Shown here piece by piece: positions 14,758-20,042 of a stretch of 28,491 nucleotides of DNA. Position 1 is the stretch's first letter. Each line of letters begins with the position of its first letter. This DNA comes from Bacillota bacterium. Its GTDB lineage: Bacteria > Bacillota > Proteinivoracia > UBA4975. The stretch lies in the NCBI GenBank assembly GCA_012727415.1, contig JAAYHI010000060.1, forward strand, positions 1-28,491, read 5' to 3'. The notes beneath the pieces were generated by a model, which saw only the letters and a list, made by a program, of their open reading frames with translations, was not told the DNA's origin and did not search any database. Position numbers and translations under genes: made by a program.

Positions 14758-15555
14758 ATGAAGCGTTTCTTGTCAATACTGCTAATTGCAGTGCTGGTAT
14801 TGTCTGTTGCCGGCTGTAAAATTTCCTGGGGGGACAAGGATCCGGAACAAGACCCCATTAATGGAGAAGAGCCTGGCGACGAGCCTGGCGATGAGCCCGG
14901 GGACGAGCCTGGCGACGAGCCGGGAGATGAGCCTGGGAACTCAGAAGGTCTTGATGGGGATTTTTACGCCTATGATAGTGAAGCCAATCCCGGTCAGATA
15001 CTGCTGGATTTCCGGGAAATCAAATTTTCCTGGGGAACAACTGATAATAATGAGACAACTGCCTGGGTATACCATCATGTATATGTAGGCGAAGAAACTG
15101 TTGAGGGGATCAAGACCGCTAAGTACGAAATATCTGTTGACGGCGAAGATGATGTCTTCTGTGAGCTGTGGGTTGACAGTGACGGCAATATCGTCAAGGG
15201 CGGTTCGGAGGGAGAGTATGCCACTGGTGAAATGGCAGCGATGTACTCTTTCTACTTGGTTTATGCCTTCCCCCTGTTTGCCTACCAGGAAGAATTTGCT
15301 GACGCATTCATTAATAACGACTTTGATGGATATGGTTGGAATCTCACCAAGCGCAGCTCGGATAAGCAAAACTTCGGTGCTGGTAATGTAAATGTGGAGC
15401 GCTACGTGTTTGAGTATGATTGGGCAACCATAGGCGCAGAATATGTGTGGGAGCTTGCCAATATCAAGGGCAAGTACATCTTTACCGCACTGCATCTTGC
15501 TGCAACTGACGGCACCACTTTAGATATGGAGGCAGAAACCATAATTCCCTTCTAA
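14758..15555 (+). CDS. Predicted lipoprotein with acidic EPGD repeat
   Basis: This 265-residue protein of unknown function has a clear lipoprotein signal peptide: MKRF, a hydrophobic core, then the lipobox VAGC with the lipidated Cys20. The mature protein starts with a short charged stretch and a low-complexity linker (five EPGD units and one EPG, residues 38-60). A globular domain of about 200 residues follows, rich in Trp, Tyr, Asp and Glu and predicted mostly beta (e.g. AWVYHHVYVGEETVEGIKTAKYEI, then CELWVDSDGNIVKGG). The linker probably holds the domain away from the membrane, within the cell wall. AAAAGGAGG lies about 7 bases before the ATG. It is a single-gene unit bounded by terminators at both ends, with a palindrome upstream. 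I recognise no family for the outer domain. Confidence 0.8.
   Translation: MKRFLSILLIAVLVLSVAGCKISWGDKDPEQDPINGEEPGDEPGDEPGDEPGDEPGDEPGNSEGLDGDFYAYDSEANPGQILLDFREIKFSWGTTDNNETTAWVYHHVYVGEETVEGIKTAKYEISVDGEDDVFCELWVDSDGNIVKGGSEGEYATGEMAAMYSFYLVYAFPLFAYQEEFADAFINNDFDGYGWNLTKRSSDKQNFGAGNVNVERYVFEYDWATIGAEYVWELANIKGKYIFTALHLAATDGTTLDMEAETIIPF
14869..14937 (+). repeat. 12-base in-frame tandem repeat encoding EPGD
   Basis: Five 12-base units and a 9-base partial unit (consensus GAGCCTGGCGAC) encode Glu-Pro-Gly-Asp. The copies differ at third codon positions (GAC/GAT, CCT/CCC/CCG, GGC/GGG/GGA), so the protein sequence is conserved while the DNA has diverged. Copy number could vary by slippage without a frame change. 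Confidence 0.95.
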
Positions 15556-15576
15556 ATCAGGCAATATTTTTATGAA

Positions 15577-15611
15577 CCGGCCAGGGGCCTTCCCTGGCCG
15601 GCTATTTTTTT
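15577..15611 (+). terminator. Intrinsic terminator of the lipoprotein gene
   Basis: CCGGCCAGGG (15577-15586) pairs perfectly with CCCTGGCCGG (15592-15601) across GCCTT, and CTATTTTTTT follows. Confidence 0.92.
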
Positions 15612-15633
15612 GCTACTTCCCCTTTTTAAGACC

Positions 15634-15646
15634 TTTGCAGGAAAAA
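15634..15646 (+). repeat. 13-base element upstream of mgsA, also found upstream of the DUF2087 gene
   Basis: TTTGCAGGAAAAA occurs here and again at 16098-16110, before the next gene. In both places CGGT and AAAGA follow at similar distance. Here it also lies largely in the loop of a possible hairpin (CCCCTTTTT 15619-15627 with AAAAAGGGG 15643-15651). A shared promoter or regulator site is possible. Confidence 0.4.
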
Positions 15647-15701
15647 AGGGGCTGCCGGTGGAAAGATAAGAGTAATAACTGATGACAGGAGAGGTCGAGA
15701 T

Positions 15702-16079
15702 TTGAAGGCAGTGGCATTAATAGCGCATGACAGCTGCAAGGATGCTTTGGTGGAATGGTGCCTGGGCCATCGGGAACAGCTATCCCGGTACAAATTGTGG
15801 GCTACCGGCACGACGGGGTCGGTGGTCGCAAAAAAATCTGGATTGACTATAAATAAGGTTCTCAGCGGCCCTTTAGGAGGCGATTTGCAAATTGGCAGCA
15901 AAATTGTCTCGGGGGAGATAGACATCCTCATTTTTTTCTGGGATCCCCTGGCCTCCCAGCCCCATGACCCGGATATCAAGGCTCTGTTGCGGGTGGCGGC
16001 GTTAAAGAACATTCCTGTTGCTACCAACCGGGCAACCGCTGATTTCCTTATTGCCTCCCCCTTAATGGATGGGAAGTGA
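15702..16079 (+). CDS. mgsA: Methylglyoxal synthase
   Basis: MgsA removes phosphate from dihydroxyacetone phosphate to give methylglyoxal, a bypass of lower glycolysis that frees phosphate. The 125-residue protein is slightly shorter than the E. coli enzyme (152) but has all its blocks: ALIAHDSCKD, WATGTTG, LSGPLGGDLQIG with the catalytic Asp61, DILIFFWDPL with Asp81, QPHDPDIKALLR with His88 and Asp91, and IPVATNRATADFLI. The start is TTG at 15702, with AGGAGAGG about 8 bases upstream; no better start exists. It is a single gene, about 1.1 kb downstream of an operon predicted to produce DHAP. That proximity may be coincidental. No terminator is visible directly behind it. Confidence 0.95.
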   Translation: MKAVALIAHDSCKDALVEWCLGHREQLSRYKLWATGTTGSVVAKKSGLTINKVLSGPLGGDLQIGSKIVSGEIDILIFFWDPLASQPHDPDIKALLRVAALKNIPVATNRATADFLIASPLMDGK

Positions 16080-16097
16080 GAGTAGTTTCCAGACTAT

Positions 16098-16110
16098 TTT
16101 GCAGGAAAAA
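16098..16110 (+). repeat. Second copy of the 13-base element
   Basis: This copy of TTTGCAGGAAAAA, identical to 15634-15646, lies 63 bases before the DUF2087 start. A TATAAT at 16140-16145 follows, but the nearest TTGTCG (16114-16119) is 20 bases away, so a normal promoter is not clear. Confidence 0.4.
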
Positions 16111-16172
16111 TGCTTGTCGGTAAAGAATAGCATATCCAGTATAATCATGTGCTTTCCAAAGGGGGATTTCTG

Positions 16173-16445
16173 ATGGATCTGCTGGTGCAGGAATTGAAGG
16201 ACTACTTGGACAGCGAGGACCGTCTGATTGCTTTACCTTGCGGGCTAAAACACAGAAACCTTGCTTTGGAGTACTTAGCTTCGCAGTTCGAAACTGGCAG
16301 AAGTTATACCCTCCAGGAAGTCAATGCAATAATAAACAGATTCCATACTTTTGACCAGGCTGCCTTGCTTCGTTCCGAGCTCTTTGAAAACGGTTTTCTG
16401 GACTGCACTTCCGACGGCTCGGAATACTGGAAAGTTGGACCATAG
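16173..16445 (+). CDS. DUF2087 domain protein
   Basis: This 90-residue protein consists almost entirely of a DUF2087 domain: ALPCGLKHRNLALEYLASQF, TGRSYTLQEVNAIINRFH, then ALLRSELFENGFLDCTSDGSEYWKV. The domain looks like a winged helix in which the last part (GREYW-like) forms the wing. In many bacteria it is fused behind a helix-turn-helix regulator; here it is free-standing. A role in nucleic-acid binding or regulation is plausible but unproven. The frame is open from GTG 16149, but AAAGGGGG (16158-16165) is 7 bases before ATG 16173, which fixes the start. It is flanked by mgsA and by a strong terminator, and shares a 13-base upstream element with mgsA. Confidence 0.8.
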   Translation: MDLLVQELKDYLDSEDRLIALPCGLKHRNLALEYLASQFETGRSYTLQEVNAIINRFHTFDQAALLRSELFENGFLDCTSDGSEYWKVGP

Positions 16446-16449
16446 AGTC

Positions 16450-16482
16450 AGCCAAAGATGTCAGCCTTTGGCTAATTTTTTT
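16450..16482 (+). terminator. Intrinsic terminator of the DUF2087 gene
   Basis: AGCCAAAG (16450-16457) pairs with CTTTGGCT (16466-16473), followed by AATTTTTTT. Confidence 0.88.
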
Positions 16483-16538
16483 ATTTGAACTAAAAGGCCT
16501 GCAGGGGCTTCTTATTATTGGCACAGGGAGTGAATACT

Positions 16539-17057
16539 GTGGATGCTTTGAAGCTGGTGGCACGGGCCAAGGCAGGAGACAAGCAAGCCCTCCTGGACCT
16601 AATCCTTGCTCGGGAACGGGAGTTTTTTGGCCTCAGCTACGTCTACATGCGCAATGAGCAGGACGCCGCCGATGCCCTCCAGGATATGATTGTCATCCTC
16701 TATTCCCGCATCCAGACACTAAAGAAGGAAGAATCTTTCTACTCCTGGGCAAACCAAATTCTCGTTCGCTGCTGCCTGACAAAGCTCCGCCGTAACAAGC
16801 GGTGGCTGTTAACTCCCGATGGCCATGAGGAGGCTGCTGAGCATTCCTGTGAAGCGGGCTTGGATTTATTGAATGCAGTGCACAAGCTTCCGCCGGCCCA
16901 GAGGGATGTTATTCTCCTCTTTTACTATGCCGACAAAACTTTTGAAGAGATCAGTGAGATGCAGTCCTGCCCGGTGGGGACAGTTAAGTCCCGTTTGCAC
17001 CAGGGCCTAAAAAAACTCAAGGGGTGGTTGGGCGATGAGTATCGAGAAGAGACTTAA
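16539..17057 (+). CDS. ECF-type RNA polymerase sigma factor
   Basis: This 172-residue sigma-70 family protein has only regions 2 and 4, as in ECF (group 4) sigma factors. Region 2 is seen in ALLDLILAREREFFGLSYVYMRNEQDAADALQDMIVILYSRI (about 17-58) and the following Trp-containing helix. Region 4 is LPPAQRDVILLFYYADKTFEEISEMQSCPVGTVKSRLHQGLKKLK (about 117-161), whose helix-turn-helix (VGTVKSRLHQG) reads the -35 element. The frame is open from TTG 16518, but AGGGAG (16525-16530) is 8 bases before GTG 16539, so that start is chosen. The gene overlaps the next one by 23 bases, the usual arrangement for a sigma factor and its membrane-bound partner. The target genes are unknown. Confidence 0.9.
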   Translation: MDALKLVARAKAGDKQALLDLILAREREFFGLSYVYMRNEQDAADALQDMIVILYSRIQTLKKEESFYSWANQILVRCCLTKLRRNKRWLLTPDGHEEAAEHSCEAGLDLLNAVHKLPPAQRDVILLFYYADKTFEEISEMQSCPVGTVKSRLHQGLKKLKGWLGDEYREET

Positions 17058-17526
17058 AGACGACGCCGCGAGAATCGCTGGCATTCAACCCCCGGCCGAT
17101 TTATCCCGCCGCCTGCGCGCCAGTCTTGGGGCGATGCCTTCAATAACCAGGCGCTGGTTTAAGCCTGCCCTGGCGGTGTTGACCGTTGCAATGCTGGTTG
17201 TAATCTTGCTCCCCGGCAACGTAAAGATGTCGTCAGTTTTTCCCACGGTCACTGACAAGAGCATAACCGATTCTCCTGAAATAGTCCCGGAGTATTCTTC
17301 CGGTGTTCAGCATGAGCCCAGGTCTGAAGAGAAACCTGTGCCCCCGGCTTCCCCCCCGGCTGCACCTCCCTGGGGCCGGGCAGGGGCTTTCTCCGGCCTG
17401 GCACTGCTGGCAGGGATTCTTTGGGCCAGTGAGTACTGGCGGCGGCACATGGCCCTGGCAGTGGTTGTTCCCCTGGTTGTATTAATCCTGGGAAATGCCT
17501 GGCTGTTGCGAAGTATTTTGTTTTAA
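17035..17526 (+). CDS. Membrane protein, candidate anti-sigma factor
   Basis: This 163-residue protein has no family I recognise. Residues 1-40 are cytoplasmic and charged (MSIEKRLKDDAARIAGIQPP, then LSRRLRASLG). The first membrane helix is about 42-60. An extracytoplasmic segment follows that ends in a proline-rich run (98-114). Two more hydrophobic helices (about 116-131 and 138-158) end the protein. The 23-base overlap with the ECF sigma gene and the single-helix anchored N-terminus suggest it restrains that sigma factor. It lacks the His-x3-Cys-x2-Cys zinc motif of ZAS-type anti-sigma factors, and three helices are more than the usual one. The ATG start is preceded by GGTGGTTGGG. A bidirectional terminator follows directly. 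Confidence 0.65.
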   Translation: MSIEKRLKDDAARIAGIQPPADLSRRLRASLGAMPSITRRWFKPALAVLTVAMLVVILLPGNVKMSSVFPTVTDKSITDSPEIVPEYSSGVQHEPRSEEKPVPPASPPAAPPWGRAGAFSGLALLAGILWASEYWRRHMALAVVVPLVVLILGNAWLLRSILF

Positions 17527-17561
17527 AAAACCTCTGCCTTTGTGGAGCAGAGGTTTTTTTT
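17525..17561. terminator. Bidirectional terminator between the sigma operon and lysK
   Basis: CCTCTGC (17531-17537) pairs with GCAGAGG (17547-17553). The stem is flanked by AAAAAA upstream and TTTTTTTT downstream, giving a U-tract on either strand. It ends the plus-strand sigma operon and overlaps the TAA of the minus-strand lysK gene. Confidence 0.92.
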
Positions 17562-19059
17562 ATTTTCTGTGCTGAGCAATGATATCACGAATTCTGGCCT
17601 TGCCCATCTGGGCCACAAAACCGCCAATGCGTGGACCGCTGGGCTTGCCCAGCAGAACCTGGTAGAGGAGTTGGAAGAAGTCCTTGGGGGGAATGCCGTT
17701 TTCCCTGGCAATGTCATAAGTTCCCGATTGTACTGCTTCCGCTTCCGTTTCCCTTTCTATAAGGTCGAGGAATAGATCCAGCAGTCGGTTTTCTTCTGGG
17801 GTGAGAACGGGGAAACTGCGCTGGGGCAGGATGAAGTCGGTGTAGTAGTTGAGGGCAGTTGTAAGGAGCTCTTCGACATAGTCCCAGTTTTCAGCAATAT
17901 CCTGGCCGTAGACGTCGATGATGAATTCTTTGAGCACGGGTATATCTGTTACTCCTACCGCCGCAATGATGTTGATCAGGTCGGAGTAGACTATGGGCAA
18001 CCTGGGGCGGGGACCGGCAAAGTAAATATACTTGTACTCGGGGTCTTCCGGGGCCATTTTCAGCACTTCATCCATGTACTGGATTACCGTTTCGTTGGAC
18101 AACTTCTTTTGCTGCCGCGGGTTTTTAAACATCAGGTAGTACAGAGATTCCGGGGTTCCCCAGCGGGTAAAGTTTTCCACCGTCAGGCCCTTGCCCACCG
18201 ATTTGGAAATCTTGCGGCCCGACTCATCCAGGAACATTTCATAGAACATGTCTACTGGGGGACGTCCTCCCAAAATCCTGGCAATTTGCTTGGAGAGCTT
18301 GGCGGACTCAATTAAGTCCTTGCCGTACATTTCGTAATTGATGCCAAAGACTGCCCAGCGGGCACCCCAGTCGGCCTTCCAGCCAAACTTGCTGCGTCCG
18401 TTGCCTACGGGCTGCCGGCCGTGATGTCCGCAGCCAACGGCCCCTTTAAGCTCCTCGCTGCAGCTGTATTCCACTGTGGCCTTGTCGGCGTCAAAGCTCA
18501 GGACTTTGGTTGTGTTTACCCGGCCGCAGTTCTCGCATACCGGCATAATGGGAAACCAGCCTGCCCGGTTTTCGGGACGCAGGGTGGGCAGGATGACATC
18601 GAGGATCTCCTGATTGCGGGCCAGGGCAAGCTGCAACACCTCATTGTATGTACCTGATTTGTACTCCTCAGTGGAAGAGATGAACTTGTAGGGAATGCCG
18701 GTGTCGTCCAGCATTTCCCGGAGTTCTTTGTTCATATGGGCGGAATAGCTGGGGCAGCAGCCATAGGGGTCGGGAATGGCGGAAACCGGCTTGCCCAAAT
18801 GTTCTTGAAGCCAGGGGGCATCGATGTTAACGGGAATTTTGCGCAGGCCATCCATGTCATCGGAAAAGACGATGAGCAGGGATTTTTTCCCCAGCTCAGC
18901 CAAGGCCATAGCTACAAAATGAGTGCGGACCACTTCCCCCACAGTGCCCATATGAGGGTGGCCGGAAGGGCCGAAACCCGTTTCCAGCAAGTAAGTGTCC
19001 GCTTGAGGGAAGCGCTGCACTATGCGCTCGGCCTCGCGTTGGGGCCATAATTTAGTCAT
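17560..19059 (-). CDS. lysK: Class I lysyl-tRNA synthetase
   Basis: This enzyme charges tRNA-Lys with lysine. The 499-residue protein is the class I (Rossmann fold) type, unrelated to the class II LysRS of most bacteria. Evidence is the HIGH-type motif in GFGPSGHPHMGTVGEVVRTHFV (about 28-49), the KMSKS-type motif KISKS at 283-287, and the class I LysRS blocks FSDDMDGLRKIP and GINYEMYGKDLIESAKLS. Cys175/Cys178 and Cys200/Cys210 with nearby histidines look like a zinc-binding insert. An anticodon-binding helical domain makes up the C-terminus. The ATG start has AGGAGG 8 bases upstream. It follows a flavoredoxin-like gene at 24 bases on the same strand and has no T-box leader of its own. The class is mainly archaeal and spirochaetal, with scattered bacterial cases. 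Confidence 0.95.
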   Translation of the reverse strand: MTKLWPQREAERIVQRFPQADTYLLETGFGPSGHPHMGTVGEVVRTHFVAMALAELGKKSLLIVFSDDMDGLRKIPVNIDAPWLQEHLGKPVSAIPDPYGCCPSYSAHMNKELREMLDDTGIPYKFISSTEEYKSGTYNEVLQLALARNQEILDVILPTLRPENRAGWFPIMPVCENCGRVNTTKVLSFDADKATVEYSCSEELKGAVGCGHHGRQPVGNGRSKFGWKADWGARWAVFGINYEMYGKDLIESAKLSKQIARILGGRPPVDMFYEMFLDESGRKISKSVGKGLTVENFTRWGTPESLYYLMFKNPRQQKKLSNETVIQYMDEVLKMAPEDPEYKYIYFAGPRPRLPIVYSDLINIIAAVGVTDIPVLKEFIIDVYGQDIAENWDYVEELLTTALNYYTDFILPQRSFPVLTPEENRLLDLFLDLIERETEAEAVQSGTYDIARENGIPPKDFFQLLYQVLLGKPSGPRIGGFVAQMGKARIRDIIAQHRK

Positions 19060-19083
19060 TGCATATGCCTCCTTTGCCCTGGG

Positions 19084-19593
19084 TTAACCATTGAGGTAAC
19101 AGGCAAGAATTTTACCGTAATAGATAGTGTGGAGGGGGGGCTGCTGCTGGTAGCAGCTGTTGAGCACTGCCGGGTGCAGGGCTGCTTGCTCCATGGATTG
19201 GGAGTAGATGATAGAGCATTCATAATGGAGCGCGCATTCGGCGATAACCGGGGTGGCAGTCATTTGAGCCGGCTGCGGGGTGAGGTTGCAGGCGCTGAAC
19301 TTATCGGTGTCCCGGCCGGATTTGGAGCCGCAAAAGGCCAGCTGACTTTTGAGGTTTCCCAGGGGTACGCTGACAGTGAAATTGTCGGCTTTCTCTATGA
19401 GCTCGTATGTATAGCGGTTGTGGCGCACAAGGACGGTGAAGACCGGCAGGCGCCAAATGTAGCCGATGGTTCCCCAACCAATGGTCATGGTGTTGAGCTT
19501 ATCGCCGCTTTTGACTGTAAGGAATGCTCCATCTCCCTGCAACTGCTGTATAACTTGGGGTGCATATTCGTCGAATTTTACCGGGGTAATCAT
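19084..19593 (-). CDS. Flavin reductase-like / flavoredoxin family protein
   Basis: This 169-residue protein has the FMN-binding split-barrel pattern of the flavin reductase-like/flavoredoxin family: LTVKSGDKLNTMTIGWGTIGYIWRLPVFTVLVRHNRYTYELIEKADNFTVSVP, then the FCGSKSGRDTDKF block typical of flavoredoxins and related iron-free flavin reductases of anaerobes. It probably binds FMN and passes electrons between reduced nicotinamide or flavoproteins and an unknown acceptor. It is cytoplasmic. GGAGG lies 7 bases before the ATG. A good promoter lies upstream, and lysK follows 24 bases after its stop, so the two are probably cotranscribed. The metabolic link between them is not evident. Confidence 0.85.
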   Translation of the reverse strand: MITPVKFDEYAPQVIQQLQGDGAFLTVKSGDKLNTMTIGWGTIGYIWRLPVFTVLVRHNRYTYELIEKADNFTVSVPLGNLKSQLAFCGSKSGRDTDKFSACNLTPQPAQMTATPVIAECALHYECSIIYSQSMEQAALHPAVLNSCYQQQPPLHTIYYGKILACYLNG

Positions 19594-19625
19594 TGGTCGG
19601 CCTCCTTATTACATTCTGTGACTCT

Positions 19626-19654
19626 ATTTTACTCTAAGGGGCAGGGACTTACAA
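19626..19654 (-). promoter_or_regulatory. Promoter of the flavoredoxin-lysK operon
   Basis: On the minus strand TTGTAA (19654-19649; 4 of 6) and TAAAAT (19631-19626; 5 of 6) are spaced by exactly 17 bases, about 35 bases upstream of the ATG. Confidence 0.6.
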
Positions 19655-19678
19655 GTTAATGCAGGGCTGGTCCTTTTC

Positions 19679-19687
19679 TGATAAAAT
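19679..19687 (+). promoter_or_regulatory. Extended -10 element of the MazG-like gene
   Basis: TGA-TAAAAT fits an extended -10 box (5 of 6 plus TGN) and lies about 26 bases before the chosen ATG. No -35 box is evident. Confidence 0.4.
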
Positions 19688-19712
19688 ATACTCAGATGCA
19701 GGAGGTGGCTAC

Positions 19713-20024
19713 ATGCAGCCTACGAGTATGGAACTAAACCAGCTGCTAAAATATGTCAGGGAAATGAAGAAACACAGGGGCTTTGACGGCACCAGCCTGG
19801 AACAGGAAATGGTGCTGTTTACCGAAGAAGTGGGGGAGCTGGCCCGGGAAGTGGGACGGTGGATAAAGACCGGCAGCTTCACCGCTGAAAATCGCCGGGA
19901 CTTGGCGTACGAAGCAGTGGACTGCCTTATTTATCTGCTCTCTATTGCCAATATGGCAGGGATAGAGGATATTGAAAAGTACTTGCTGGAAAAAGAGGCC
20001 ATTAACACCCGTCGTTTTGAGTAA
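19713..20024 (+). CDS. MazG-like nucleotide pyrophosphohydrolase
   Basis: This 103-residue protein is of the all-alpha NTP pyrophosphohydrolase (MazG-like) superfamily. The metal-binding pattern is present: EExxE as Glu38, Glu39, Glu42 in FTEEVGELAREVGRW, and ExxD as Glu67 and Asp70 in AYEAVDCLIYLLSIAN. Such enzymes hydrolyse NTPs or modified nucleotides to NMP and pyrophosphate and often clean damaged nucleotides; the exact substrate here is unknown. The open frame extends back to TTG 19659, but AGGAGG (19700-19705) is 7 bases before ATG 19713 and the predicted promoter lies inside the longer frame, so 19713 is chosen. The next gene starts 18 bases after its stop. Confidence 0.85.
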   Translation: MQPTSMELNQLLKYVREMKKHRGFDGTSLEQEMVLFTEEVGELAREVGRWIKTGSFTAENRRDLAYEAVDCLIYLLSIANMAGIEDIEKYLLEKEAINTRRFE

Positions 20025-20042
20025 GCATTGGGAGGGTGAGAG

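Noticed and set aside
14869..14937. Tandem repeat considered as a CRISPR array or iteron
   Set aside because: The units are contiguous 12-mers without spacers, in frame within a lipoprotein gene, and differ only at third codon positions.
16114..16145. Ordinary sigma-A promoter for the DUF2087 gene (TTGTCG and TATAAT)
   Set aside because: The boxes are 20 bases apart, outside the usual range, so I list only the repeated 13-base element there.
19060..19083. T-box leader for lysK
   Set aside because: The gap to the upstream gene is only 24 bases and contains little more than the ribosome binding site.
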